Numbered from the stretch's first letter, positions 31,959 through 44,734 are shown. The stretch is DNA of 64,000 nt from Exophiala sp. HKRS030 (GCA_023897205.1 JAHWDD010000003.1:7753665-7817664), one strand, 5' to 3'. Notes: generated from the letters alone by a model not told the origin. Translations and numbers: made by a program.

Positions 31959-34267
31959 ATGGCCGATATTAAGCCTCAAGCTGGCGATCTCAAACAAGAA
32001 ACTCCAGATATCACCACGAGTATCTCGAATGGTACCGATTCTGCTCCCCCACATACAGACTCTCAACCAGCTGCTGGCATAGGTACGCGTTGAAATACCT
32101 AACATTGCATAACTTCCAACATCTTTTCATCTGTTGCGACGTTGCACAATGATCGGGACCTATGCTAACTCATAATCAAACTACGCAGAAGCCTCAGGAG
32201 ATCTCGATGCCTCTGTATCGGCCAATCCATTAGATGCACCAAAGTCACCACCCGCCCAAGATGATCCTGACGCCGAACAGGAAGATGCCGAAATGGGAGG
32301 GGTTGACGATGAAGCAAAGGTCGAAGATGGTGATGCCGAAAAAGATACTGTGGGCGAGTCTCAAGATGCCGTACCGGCAGAATCTGGAGCAGAAGCCCAA
32401 ACTGCGCAATCAAAATCCGCCCTTGAAGCCGCCGCAAATTCACACCTTATCGCCCAAACACATCAGATCATTCTTCCCAGCTATAGCACGTGGTTCGATA
32501 TGCACACAATTCATGCTCTGGAAAAGAAATCTCTACCCGAATTCTTCAACAGTCGCAATCGAAGCAAGACTCCCGCAGTTTACAAAGACTATCGGGATTT
32601 TATGATCAACACTTATCGATTGAATCCCGTCGAATACCTTACCGTCACAGCATCCCGACGGAATCTCGCTGGCGATGTCTGCGCCATTATGCGCGTGCAT
32701 GCTTTCCTAGAACAATGGGGTTTGATCAATTATCAGGTATTTGGTCGTCCCTCTCCCATCAATGCATTGGCTGACATGAACAGGTCGATCCTCAAACACG
32801 CCCTGCCAATATTGGTCCCCTTTTACTGGACATTTCAGGGTTGTTGCTGATACTCCTCGTGGCTTGCAACCATTCCAGCCTGGTCCCAACACATTCACCA
32901 CCCCGGGGAAACCACACCCGTCTACAGATCGCGCCAAATCGGCTACTCCTTCATCCAAAGCAGACCTCAACCTGGAACTCCGACGCAATGTCTATGACGA
33001 CAAGGGTAAGGAGATTAAGCCTAGCGAAGACTCGGCAGAAAAACAGACTAATGGGGATGGTGCTACCGCAAATGGATCCTCGGGAGATGCCACAACAAAG
33101 GCAATGGAAGAAGCCGCCAAAGAGCCTCTCAAGACCTTTAATTGTTTTTCGTGCGGCATTGACTGCACCAAATCTCGATTTCACTATGCAAAGTCGGAGC
33201 CTGTCTCAAATAACTCCAATCCCAGTGAGGTCAAATACGACCTGTGCGCAAATTGCTATTTTCAGTCACGAATGCCTAGTAATCATCGGTCGTCGGATTT
33301 CGTAAAGATGGAAGAACCAGACTACAACTCAATACCAGACAAAGACGCACCTTGGACCGATTCTGAAACCCTGCTACTTCTTGAAGGCCTGGAGAACTTC
33401 GACAATGATTGGAGTGAGATATCTAAGCATGTTGGCACACGGACGAGGGAAGAATGTGTCTTGAAATTCTTGAAGCTCGATATTCAAGATCAATTCCTCG
33501 ACGATGGGCCTCTTAACCCTGCCACCACACTCAAAACATTGACTGGCCGAAATCCCATATCTCAACTCGACAACCCAGTCATGTCAGTCATCAGTTTCTT
33601 GTCTCAGCTTGCCGATCCAAGTGTTGTAGCAGCAGCTTCAGGACGCTCAATCGCTGTGATGCAAAAGGAGCTTCGTGCACAGCTCGAGAAAGGTATCGGA
33701 GGCACCAACGAGGATGCAGGCAAATCGAAAGAATCTCTAAAACCTGAAGACGCAATGGATATCGATGGAACAACGGCTCCGTCCGCAATAGATGCCGATC
33801 AGCGCGGGGCTAACGGCGCGGGCTCCTCGACTGTCATCAATGATATTGCAACCACTGCTATCGCCACCGTAGCCGCCCGCTCCTCTGGTCTGGCATCGCA
33901 CGAAGAACGGGAAATGACCCGCCTTGTTGGTGCAGCTGTGAATCTCACGCTTCAAAAATTCGAGCTTAAACTTGCCCAATTTGCCGAAATGGAGGAGATT
34001 GTCCAAGCCGAACGACGCGATCTCGAGAAAGGCCGCCAACAGCTGTTTCTTGACCGGCTAGCGTTCAAGAAGCGTATGAAGGACATGGAAAACACTTTCA
34101 AACAGGCTAGCCTGAAAGGTCCTGAGGAGGGCATGCGAATGATGCAAGAAGCTGTACTTGCACAGCAGGGCTCTAGGGTCGGTTTCTCAAACGTCAATGG
34201 TGCCTCTGCAAACGGTGCCAGTCCTATCGGTGGCGATGGTAGTGAGTCCAAAGGCATCGATCTTTAG
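31959..34267 (+). CDS. RSC8: RSC8/SWI3-type chromatin-remodelling subunit, frame broken by one base
   Basis: Exons 31959-32082, 32189-32736 and 32784-34267 (introns 106 and 47 bp). Expected length is 718 aa. Domains in order: acidic N-terminus; SWIRM domain (from [20 protein letters not shown]); ZZ-like zinc finger (CFSCGIDC ... CANCYF); SANT domain ([20 protein letters not shown]); and C-terminal coiled coil rich in Glu/Arg/Lys. This is the scaffold subunit of SWI/SNF and RSC remodellers in the nucleus. The frame shifts at the CCCC run 32817-32820: [12 protein letters not shown] is in one frame and [19 protein letters not shown] in the next, and one additional C would restore agreement with the family. 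As the yeast gene is essential, a sequence error is likelier than a dead gene. Could also be named SWI3. Confidence 0.88.
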
Positions 34268-37200
34268 TAAATTATCGACATTACTACTCTTGGAAATTGT
34301 ATTGTCTAATGCCATGCGGGGGCGTACTGGAATATTTGTGGGGTGGCTGGGTTTCTACCGGATGGACTATTACACGACGTTCAATCGTGATGTACGCTCA
34401 AAGAATAAGAGACGAATGCCCATAAAGGGCCAAAGGAACCAGAACAGCTCAAAGCCTGTTCATTACCAGCATTACTTCTACCGCCCAAACTTGCTGTCTT
34501 ATCAAGTTGACGCTTTCGTTCTAGGACACAACGAAGGGTATGACTGTGCCACTTCGTCATGTGGTGATGGATACATCTTCGGCATGGGACAGAAGATATG
34601 AGCCGATGGAAGAAGGGGATCGGCCCACATCTTACCGCAATCTTAATCTCGAGCTGCTTATCGCTCGGGTATTTGGATTCCTCTGTACTTTGTAGCAAAA
34701 CGAATTGAAGACAATTTTGTTTTCGTGTAACGCCCGGAGTGCATGTACATCTTTACATAGGTTGCATATTGCTGGTAAGAGAAGTTCAGCGTCTTGTACC
34801 GAGGAGCTCTCACGTGCTCATGGGAGGGCGGGAATGCTCTCCATCAGTTCGTAGTCTCGCTGCTCGAAGACCATCTCCTTACGTGCTGGACTGTAGAAAG
34901 GTTTGGGATAAGAGAAAGAACAGATCTATGAGATAAACGCTATACTGCGGACCAAGACGCGGGAATCACATAGATATGTATAGAGAATGTCTAGCCAGAC
35001 AAAAAAGTAGTTTATTTGTCTGCGTAAATCGTCGTTCAACACATGCACTGCTGCTGCTGCTGCTTCATTCTCAGCGCTCAGTGTGCGCAGATCCGTGAGG
35101 CACTCGCTTGGGCTTCATTTCACAGAGTCATGCTCATTCGAATCTCCATGGCAGTGAATCAGTAGTGGCAGAGACGTGGAACTTCTTTGCGTTGAAGAAC
35201 GCAGCAGTGGTCTGTTGACTCGAGGGCATGAGTGGCACAGCGACGGCGTTCGTACAATCGTCTGTGTAGATCAGTGACCACCTCTCAAGACTCATGAGCG
35301 GGAAAGATGCTCCTGTCGTGTCGGACACAGGTGTTTGTCATGGTTCATGGGCGCTGATACTTACGCTAAGGGTAGCCATCGAGGTGATAGTCGGGTAGCA
35401 GTGGCTTCTCTGCGTTGTCGAATTCAAAGCACCTGTCCTTGGGTGAGATCTGTCGTTTGGAAGAGCCAATATTGCGAATATTCATTGCGAGCGATTTTCG
35501 GATACTGACAATCAAGCAGATGCTGCTATCGCGTCAAATGTCATCTAGCAGGTTGTTGGCATCTAGAAGGATGATTCGGTGTTGAACGAACAGAGCTGCA
35601 GTGGTGTTTCGTTGCAGATTTCTTCTCTTCCTGGTGTTTTGGGGACAAGATAGTTGACGGCCAGTCCATACAGAAGCGTTGGGACGTTGTAGTTGAGCAG
35701 TAATGGCAGGCAAATCAGCTGGTCTTTGCCCATGGCTCGGACCCTCACGCACAGCGAGGAGTCTAATGCTTGGACGTCTTCACAATGGCGGCATGTGCAT
35801 ACATTGGAGCCTGGATTCGGAAGGAATGTGCCGTTCCATGGCCGGTTTGTCAATGGCATGTCTGCTGGTCTCAACATCTCTTTTGCCACATGGGCATGTG
35901 CGCTGGGGAATATGAAATTGTGGCACACCCCGCTTCAGCTCAATCCTGGTCCCGCAGCATGCCGTGAAGAATCGCGATTACTCTGATCCTGAGTGCTGCC
36001 GAGGCAGTGTGCCGAAAATGGTAGTAATTCACGTCGACTGCTTGGTAAACAGGGTCTGGAATCTCTTGGAATTAATCCCAAAGCCCACGTAGGCACGAGT
36101 GGCAAATTTTGAGACTTTGCACGCCATGCGCCGTCGCGGAAGATGCCTGGTAAGTCTGTGGAGAGTATTGAGGGTCCCATCTTGGTGGCAAGTTCACTTT
36201 GAGACAAAGATTGGGGCCTCGATGCGAACATATCCTCCGGTTGACTCCACACACCCATCAACCCGTGAGCAGGCACACTTGCTAGGAAGAGGCTTCTCCT
36301 CGCATGAAGCTAAGTGGAAGGTTGCAGAGCCTCTATCGCCACCGATCTGCGCTGAGATAGAGCAACAGGACAAACCCTTGACCGGGACGCCGAATTGGTC
36401 TGGGCCATGCCAGTGGACCTCCAGCGCCAACACCGTCCGCATTAGTGCCGAGTCAGGCTGACCGTCGATCTCTCTCGGAGAAAGCCTTTGCGACGAGCTG
36501 CTGCTGCAGGGCTCGATATCGTTTTACCACATGGACTGAGTCTGATTCTTCAGCGGACGGTCAAGTCTTGTTGACTCTGCGAAATGATCCTAGCCCGTTT
36601 TGCGGTATCCGGTGGCATGACGGACGTAACGCGTGTCACAAGGGTAGAAACATCTCCCGTAAGACTTTTGTTGTGATCAGCCATTTCTTTTTGGCACCTG
36701 TGTTCAGCCAAAATACCGTCCCGTGGTGATGACAAAGGGATAGGTGTGCGAGAGCTTTCAAAGTAGCGATGCCGACGTCGACGTAGAAGAACGCCTCGAG
36801 GGCCAGAGAAGCGTGTAATGTATGAACTTGACCTACCGAGTACAGCACCAGGTTACGTCGCGGTGCGGGCTACTATGTATGCTGCGTCACGTAGTGCTAC
36901 AGGTAAGAATTAGATTGTTACAATCACTAGAGGTCATTAAGCTTGGGCGCCAAGACAGAGCGCTAGCTCTAAAAAGGAATGGCTTATCGATAGAAGATCC
37001 GGATCAAGCCTTTTTAGGTCAAGTGGCAGCAAGATCTGTCTTTAGTCTCAACTAGCGTATAGTCTACTTTCTCTACGCTCGTTGAAGCTTCACTCCTTTT
37101 CCCAGATAGCCTTGGGCACTTAGGAGGTCGCAGTGCACCGCTGCCTCTCTTGACCACGGTCCCACTGTGCGCAAAATCTTGAAAAGTTGGGGATGTCAAA

Positions 37201-40200
37201 ACTGGCCGTATAGAAGCCTTCAAGCTCGATTTCACGCTTGCGTTTCCAAGGTGTTTTCAAAGCGAAAGAGGAGATCAATACTTGGAGGCTACACGATGAA
37301 TCCAAAGGTGGGCCGGGGTACGCATGGCAGGTGGGAGGCACCTCCGTGGCAATGAGTCTGATCTGAGATACACTCTACCCTGGGCTTGCAAATTCCTCGA
37401 CATCACCCACCATGGTCGATGCTACTTGGAGAATCAAATGGCATTAGCAACACTTGTCAACGCCATCGGAGGAGCTGTGCCATGTTTTGCATCAGCAAAA
37501 CAAAACCGCAGCAAGGACAAAGAGGGTTCTTTCAAACACATTTCAGTCTGCAGAACGATGAAGCGAATGACATTGAGCTTCACTTGAGCTGGACTTGACA
37601 AAGCGCATCGTGGTCAGCGCTTGCAGTTGAGAGTCGGGGTCGATCTTGCAACAAAGTCACGAAGAAGCTCTTGACGGTCGAGCAATACCTGGGACATTGG
37701 ATCATCGATACTGCCACAAACCGGATCTATACCAAATTCTCAGAGTCTGACAGCTCTTTGATGCTTCCGATCGATGCGATACACGTTGGTTGATTCATTA
37801 CCCGGTCATGAAGGTCATTCAGAGATTGACATCGGTATTGAGTGCAGAAATACTGGTCAAACGTCGACGTCCAGTACCTTACCGTACCGTTGATCCTCGT
37901 TTTCGAGAGCAGCTATCACCTGCTCGTCGCAACTTCAAATTCCCACCGGATGAATCAAGGCTATCCCTACAGCCACGCCGAGGTATGTTGCTGGCAACTG
38001 CTCTCCTCAGACAAAGGTTCGACAAAGACGACAATAGCATCTTGCAGTTCCATTCGGAAATGTTGGTGGTATACGTGATACAGGCCGAATGCGCACGGTC
38101 ACATCCACAGCGACGCTGTCGCACCCCGACTACCCCAAACTATGCCGATGATACCCACCCCCACAACATCTAAGAATACTCGAAGGAACGCCTGGCTGGT
38201 CCTACGGCCGCGACGCCCTCAACGCTTAATCTAATTGCCACTTCTCAGGTTGGTGCTGCTGTTGTCAATACCTACTGTCATTGGGAAGGACTCTGATACG
38301 CGGGCTTTGCTTCTTCCGATGAGATAGGTAGCGACGGCGTTGACGACTCGTTTACTTTGCGACTATATTCGTACAGCGTTGGCTCCCAGCTACTATCCAG
38401 TACACCATAGATAGGCTTGCACGGAAGAACCCTTGGTTCTGAATGGACTCATTCCCAATGATCCCTCAGAGTACGCGGAAGTTGTCCGACCATGTTTCGC
38501 TAGTTAGAATCCCAAGTCCACCGCATCTGGATGAATGACCGCGGTTATTTTGGAATGGCAGGCTAAAGGTTCAACCATCACCTCTGAGTCTGGCTCTGGG
38601 ATCATGCAACAGCTCAGTTTTACTTGCTCATCAAGGCAATACCGGTTTTCCCTACCACAATGGTACAATCCAAAGAATCTACAGAAGAATCTCTAATGTA
38701 CAATTCATCCACCGGGTTCCCATTTCTGGCGGGTCTCTACGAAAGTCGTGTCCCGGCGTAAAATCAGCGACCGATGGCTGTGTCGGTCGCCTGGGGTCGT
38801 GCCCACAGTTGACCCGTGATGATCCTCGGCACTCTTTGGCTCTACAATCCAGGCATGTGGACTGCTCTTCCGGGGGAAGCACAGAATGGTACGATCCGAG
38901 ACCAAACCCATCTATGGCTTGTAGTTCTCCGATCAATGCTTGAGAAAAGAACAATATATCACGAACTCTCCCAATTCACTTACTCGTGTGCTCTATGCAA
39001 TGGCATCTAGGATTAGAAGGTTGGGACACCCAGAACCGGTGTCGACAGCCTTCAGCAATACATCTGGAAGCGGGCTCCAGAAGGGCTGGACCAAGTAAGA
39101 TCTACATAGGTCGTCGAGGGGGATTTGCCACCCCGATTGTCCAACATGACCTCAGGATGCGACGATTGAGGTCCTTGACATGGGTGGACATTCTAGCCAT
39201 TGCCAGCCATCCATGAGTAATACTCGTATGAATCAAGCCCATGATTATTCTAAACAAGACTTTTTGAGCTGTGGCCGAAGTGATTACGCGTGCCTTCCTC
39301 AGGCTTCTTATGCAGTTGGACGACTTGCCAGGAGGCAGGAGCGAGTCTTGTTGCGGAAGATGGGATTTCGAGCGGACAATTTATTCGTGCCGTCAAGGCA
39401 TCCACGGGCATCTTGACCACATGCAGGGTCTTTACCGCTCGATTGCATCAGATCTTGCTCCCAGTCGTGCTTATTCTTTCAACCGGCGTCAAGCGTTGTG
39501 GCTAGTGCTACAGCACTCGAATTCTTGATGTTGGAGGCCATGGCTAGAGAGAGCCGAATTGATGGGCCCGTGGGCTCATGGGCTCGACAACCTCATGGCT
39601 CATTCAGGACCAAATCGTAGTCTACCGGACGAACGTGTAAGTCACTCTGACAAGTACCTGCTCAATGAATTGGGCCCAAGAGTGAGCAAGAGTGAGGCCG
39701 TTCACCTCGGTCTCAGCGACGAGCATAAGGTGACAATGAAACCGCCCACGTACGCTGTACACTGCCGGCTGTCACGAACCATACTCCACATGGAAAAAGA
39801 GCCGTGGATGACAGTCATGACCTAGTCGTACGCCATCGATACAGCCTTCCCGGCTCATGGTTTAAGCGTCTGCCTCGAAGATGGCGCAGAAACGACAAGC
39901 ACTGGTCAGCTGGGAGGGTTTGACTAGGTACGTGGGGACCGTGATGCTCGAGATGGCGTTCCCCCGTGGTCCACCCCCGCATACCAATCCCGGGGTTTCA
40001 AGTGTTTGATTTGTGGGGGGCGACTGGGGGGCCGACTGGGGGTCTCCTAGGCGGTGCTTAGCCTAAAGAGTCTCGACATTTAAGCTCCACCACGGGCGTG
40101 CATGGGCCATGACTTGTGCCTTGGCGGTCTTTAGGCCCTGGGAACAAAGCCTACGCCCAGTCGAAGCAAGTCTACGCCCTGGCACCCCGGACACTTTCCA

Positions 40201-40644
40201 CACCAAGACGGTTTCGCTTCTCACCGGCATATACGGGCACCTCGACCAAAGCACCTTGATTGGAAGGACGCACAATCCCATTCGTGGCTCTCAGGTGGGA
40301 AGCCTTCTCCACGTTTTGTCATCTCTGATCATTTTTCGAAACCATTTCGTTCTTCGCTTCGAGGCCCAGAAAAACATGCCCGGAATTAGCGCTGTGATAT
40401 GCAGCTCGACAATCATCTGTGCTACAACAAACAACCCTGCCTCTTTGCCTCTTCCAACCTCAAGAGGGGTACTATATTGATATGCTCTACAAGTATTGAT
40501 ATTCCCCTTCTGGTCTCTCAATCTATATCTTCTCCAGACTGTTCAGTCCCAAGTCAGGTTGTCTTTTGTGCTCCGAGACTTCCGATTTGCCTGTAGCACC
40601 TTTATTACTTTTGTCTTATCTTCACCAGCAAGTGACTTTTCATC
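34268..40644. other. 6.4-kb region without an intact gene
   Basis: The longest gene-free stretch in the window. Both strands carry many open fragments of 60-130 codons, some with protein-like composition (minus 35134-36442; plus 37790-38173; minus 38679-38954), but none is complete or recognised. GC content is near that of the flanks, so strong RIP (AT enrichment) is not evident. No terminal repeats were found. G-rich runs occur at 40012-40045. The promoter of the sulfate permease should lie in the last 0.5 kb. Confidence 0.6.
35134..36442 (-). pseudogene. probable decayed gene fragments
   Basis: Minus-strand pieces in different frames read as protein: 36442-36194 (Cys-rich, with CACSRVDGCVESTGGYVRIE); a stretch near 36190 (VNLPPRWDPQYSPQTYQASS); 35928-35563 and the overlapping frame to 35534 (HRIILLDANNLLDDI); a 41-codon ORF near 35486-35361 (CFEFDNAEKPLLPDYHLDGY) followed by a GTAAGT donor; and 35328-35134 (WSLIYTDDCTNAVAVPLMP). 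The order and strand agree with one ancestral multi-exon gene now broken by frameshifts and stops. The family is not recognised. Chance ORFs remain possible. Confidence 0.3.
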
Positions 40645-42752
40645 ATGAATATTCTTGCAAGAGTCAAGGACGATGTCGTCAACGACTATACCTGGACCAA
40701 AGTGGGCTCGCTGACCGCTCGAGGCGTGCGCGCTGCTCCATCGGCCGCCTTACTCTACACCTCGGAGAAGTTCCCCATCATCGGCTGGCTTCCTCGATAC
40801 AACTATCGATGGATCGTCAATGATTTCGTCGCCGGCTTGACCCTCGCTCTTATGTTAATTCCCCAGAGTCTGGCATATGCAAAGATTGCCGATATCCCGG
40901 TCCAGTATGGATTGATGTCTAGCTGGCTTCCCGCCTTGATCTACGCTTTCATGGGCACCACAAAAGGTAGGAAGTGCCAGTCATCATTGGTTTAAGACCA
41001 TCTCATTAACAACCCTTAGATCTATCGACCGGTCCAACGTCACTCATCGGCTTGCTTACAGCCGAAGTTGTTCATGATCTCACCAAAGAGGGTTACACCG
41101 ACCAAGCCGTGGCTTCAGCTGTTGCCCTCATGATGGGTGTCTATGGAATGGCCCTGGGTTTCCTCAAGTTGGGATTTCTGTTGGAATTTGTTTCCCACCC
41201 AGTTCTCACAGGCTTCATCTCCGCAGCCGCCATTGTCATTGGTCTTGGTCAAGTGAAGAACCTCATCGGAGAGAAGAACATTGGTGATGGCACTGCCAAT
41301 ATCATTCATGATATCTTCAACAACTTCGGCACCTGTAATGGCCGCGCCGCGGGCATCGGATTGGGAGGTGTTGTTCTCCTGGTTGGTCTCCAGAAAATCG
41401 GCGACAAATGGGGAAGCAAGAACAAGATCATCTGGTTCTTGTCCATCACTCGTGCTTTCATCTGTCTGCTCCTCTTCACCGGCATCAGTTATGCCGTCAA
41501 CAAGGACCATCCCAAGGGCAAGTACCTCTTTGAAGTCAGCCAGGTCCCAACTAGCCGCATTGAAAATCCCCGCATGCCAGATTCCGAGCTCATCAGCAAA
41601 GTCGTCAGTCGCAGTATTGCCGCCTTTGTCGCTGCCGCGGTCGAACACGTTGCCATTGCCAAAGCTTTTGCAGCTCGCAACAACTATGTCACAGATGCCA
41701 GTCAAGAACTCTGTTACTTTGGTATCACCAACTTCTTCAACTCCTTTTTCCGTGCCATGGGTGTCGGTGGTGCCATGTCTCGAACTGCTGTCAACTCCAG
41801 CTGCAAAGTCCAATCGCCTTTGTCCGGTATCGTCACCACGGCTGCCGTCATTCTCTCCATCTACAAGTTCACCGGTGCTTTGTACTGGATTCCAAAGGCC
41901 ACTCTTGCAGCCATCATCATCACTGCCATTTGGCCATTGATCGGTAGTCCCAGGACATATTACCATTTCTGGAAGACGTCACTCGCTGACTTCATCGCAT
42001 CAATGTTGGCCTTCTGGCTATCGCTCTTTGTCAGCACCGAAATTGGCATCGCCACCGGAGTCGCCTGGAACATTGTCTTCTGCCTCCTTCGTCAAGCTTT
42101 CACCAAGATCAACACTTACGGAAGCGAGACTCGATCAGAACTGACCGCTTCGTTGGACGCTGCTCGCGGCATGCCACCAAACATTGCACCAGATGTTCGG
42201 ATCTTCCGCTTCACCGAATCCTTCTTCTTTCCCAACGCCCAGAGGATCAGAAAGATCATCTTGGATGACGTTCAGACTTACCATGCTGCTGCTTACAGTA
42301 GCTTGAATGGTGCCGAGAAAGATCGCAACTGGTCTGTTGAGGGCGAGAGGCGAGTTAGAAGGCTCCGCAGACAGGCAGGCCTCGTCACAGAAAACCTTCC
42401 ACCAATCCACATCATCGTTCTCGATTTTGGAAAGGTCAACTATATCGACACAACCGCTGTCTCTGCCCTGAAAGGCTTCTTCACCGAGGCCAAGAAGTAC
42501 GGTGGTGATAAACTTGAGATTCGCTTCGCCAATGTGAGTGAACATGTTCGAGCGCGATTTGAACGTGCTGGTTGGACCCTGCTCGAGCCTGATGCCTCCA
42601 ATGAGAAGGGCGGTTTAACAGAGGTCAGAGTCTTCAGAACAGTGGTTGATGCCGTCTCCGCATCTCGTGTGCCCGATGAGATCTTCGAGGTTGTCGTCAA
42701 GGGCAGCTCCGAGGACAACGTCGTCAGCACCACCAATGAGAAGCATGGCTGA
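40645..42752 (+). CDS. SulP-family sulfate permease
   Basis: Exons 40645-40966 and 41020-42752, with a 53-bp intron carrying an ATTAAC branch-like site; the product is 684 aa. The SulP membrane core includes LALMLIPQSLAYAKIADIPVQ and, right after the intron, the STGPTSL region typical of the substrate site. Ten or more hydrophobic helices follow, then a cytosolic STAS domain (about 530-670) with IIVLDFGKVNYIDTTAVSAL. High-affinity fungal sulfate permeases of the SUL1/SUL2/SutB type have this layout and length. The protein imports sulfate with protons for cysteine and methionine synthesis. No MetR/Cys3-type site was recognised upstream. Oxalate or bicarbonate specificity cannot be excluded. 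Confidence 0.92.
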
Positions 42753-43407
42753 GCATTTTCAACCCTTTATTATTTTGCATGATGGTTGTCGTCGTTATTG
42801 TTGATAGTTTTGTGGTCATTGAGCGTTGTTGACAGGCCGGTTGGTCGGCGGTCGAGTTCTTGAACTCCCACCCTCCATCAGTGATATGTGTATATGATTG
42901 ACGAATGTGATATGTTGTTCAAAACATTTGTCGATGTGAGGGCCCCGAGAGATGATCTCGAGAGGAAAAGGAGGTGAAGCGCCAACAGGGTTGACATGGA
43001 TGATGAGTGCAGGTTCTCTCACATACTCTCACTCTCAGAATCAATAAAGACTTGTGTTTGCTTTGTCCGAACCTGTTCCTTCTGTGTCGTCACTTTCGTT
43101 TCTTTCTCTTGCCATCATCGTTGTCGCATAGTGTCGCATTTCTTCATCCTGATCTTCAGGATCAACGTCATCTTGGGCCTTGAGCCTCGAGCCTTAAGCC
43201 TTGAGCCATGACTCCTTAACCTTCCGTGCAGCCTTACCCGTCGGAAGGCAGAGGGAAGCAAGGGGAGTAGAGGGAAGTAAAGTGAAAGAAGACAATACAC
43301 TTCCAAGTCCCCTAAGGTACATAGGTAAGGCTGACACCCGACACAAGCAAACGGAAGAAGAAAGGGCCCTCCTATTCAACCCGCGACCTCACCCGAGTAC
43401 TTATGTA
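42753..43407. other. intergenic region between the sulfate permease and the Tc1 element
   Basis: 655 bp downstream of the permease, ending at the TA target site of the transposon. Short direct repeats (CTTGAGCC/CCTTAAGC words) occur at 43.17-43.21 kb. No gene was seen. Confidence 0.5.
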
Positions 43408-43438
43408 CAGTGGGTGCGCTAAAGTCTAGGCACACCAC
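43408..43438 (+). repeat. 5' terminal inverted repeat of the Tc1 element
   Basis: Begins CAGTGGGTGCGCTAAAGTCT and matches the complement of 44735-44765 at 27 of 31 positions. The four mismatches are adjacent. Confidence 0.95.
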
Positions 43439-43486
43439 GCGTCAAAAGTCGCGACGCGTTCTACTCATGATATTGCACACTCTCTT

Positions 43487-44584
43487 TTGACAGCAATGGC
43501 TTCACAACGGAGGCCTCTACAGTCTCTAAACCCAAATATATTATCGAGAAGGGAGTTAACTCCATATAAACGCGGAAAAATCGAGGGTGCACGCACTATT
43601 GGCGGCTCCTGGCGGCAGATTACTGAAGCCTTACATATTCCACTCCGAACAGTTCGCAATACGATTTCGCAAGCCTCTACTCGTTACGAAGGTGCAACAC
43701 AACCACGCATCGGCAGGCCTAATATCTATGATCCTCGTGATGAGCGACTCATCCTCCGCATCGTCCGACAAAACCCAAAGATCACTTATCGACAGCTAGC
43801 CCAGGAGTCAGGCTTAAAGTTTTGTCGCTCAACATTTACTAGGCTCTTGAAAAAGTATGGAATTAAGAACTGGGTTGCTAAGAAAAGGCCTCTTTTAACA
43901 CCTGAAAACGCTTCTACTCGATATCGCTGGGCAGACGATCGTAAAGATTGGACGACAGACCTTTGGTCTCTCGTGATATTTAGCGATGAATGCTCTCTCG
44001 AAAGAGGCGCCGGTAAGCGGCCAACTTGGGTGTTTCGAACGCCGCAACAGAAGTGGGATAAAGAGATGATACAACCTCTCATCAAAGGAAGAGATATCTC
44101 TATCATGATTTGGGGCGCAATTTGGATCGGTGGGAGGTCGGATTTGGTTGTTATGACTCGTGATGAGGACTCTCCTAAAAAGGGCTTCTCTGCGCGCTCA
44201 TATCTCCAGGTTCTCGACGATCAGATCCCTAAATGCTGGCAACCTGGGATGCTATTTATGCAGGATAATGCACCAATTCATCGTGCTAAAGTTATCGAGG
44301 ATTGGTTCACAGATCACTCGATACCTCGCCTTGAATGGCCACCCTATTCGCCGGATCTCAACCCGATCGAGAACGTCTGGGCAATCCTGAAATCTCGCCT
44401 CATAGAGCGATGGCCTCACCTCCTCACTACTAGTAGGGATAGAGAGGCCTATGAAGCACTCAAAACAGCAATCATTCATGAATGGGATAACCTAGAACAA
44501 GAGATTATCGATAATTGCATCAAGAGCATGGATGAGAGGATAAATCGGGTCCATACCGCTAAAGGCTGGTATACACCGTTTTGA
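43487..44584 (+). CDS. Tc1-type transposase (DD34E)
   Basis: Uninterrupted 365-aa ORF, a normal Tc1 transposase length; a second ATG follows at 43496. Residues 20-120 form the paired helix-turn-helix DNA-binding region (RTIGGSWRQITEALHIPLRT). The catalytic triad is Asp in IFSDECSLE, Asp in MQDNAPIH and Glu in PDLNPIENVW, with 34 residues between the second Asp and the Glu (DD34E, the Tc1/impala class). It cuts and pastes the surrounding element at TA sites. With both repeats intact it may be autonomous. Codon use is AT-richer than in the neighbouring genes, as expected for a mobile element. Confidence 0.95.
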   Translation: MTAMASQRRPLQSLNPNILSRRELTPYKRGKIEGARTIGGSWRQITEALHIPLRTVRNTISQASTRYEGATQPRIGRPNIYDPRDERLILRIVRQNPKITYRQLAQESGLKFCRSTFTRLLKKYGIKNWVAKKRPLLTPENASTRYRWADDRKDWTTDLWSLVIFSDECSLERGAGKRPTWVFRTPQQKWDKEMIQPLIKGRDISIMIWGAIWIGGRSDLVVMTRDEDSPKKGFSARSYLQVLDDQIPKCWQPGMLFMQDNAPIHRAKVIEDWFTDHSIPRLEWPPYSPDLNPIENVWAILKSRLIERWPHLLTTSRDREAYEALKTAIIHEWDNLEQEIIDNCIKSMDERINRVHTAKGWYTPF

Positions 44585-44734
44585 GAGCCTCATTTCTATA
44601 TCAAATCTACACTAGTCGATAGAGGAAAACCTCACAATCAAGAATATCTACTTTATTTCGAATTTGGCCAAAAGATGCACTCACAGGCTTAATTTTGGTG
44701 CGTGGTGCATCAAGTTCATGAATCATGAAATGAG

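Noticed and set aside
32838..32850. Alternative acceptor (CATTTCAG) that might avoid the RSC8 frameshift
   Set aside because: Using it removes conserved residues and gives a stop within a few codons, so it does not restore the frame.
41115..41966. 283-codon ORF opposite the sulfate permease
   Set aside because: It is the codon-bias shadow of the SulP coding sequence on the other strand.
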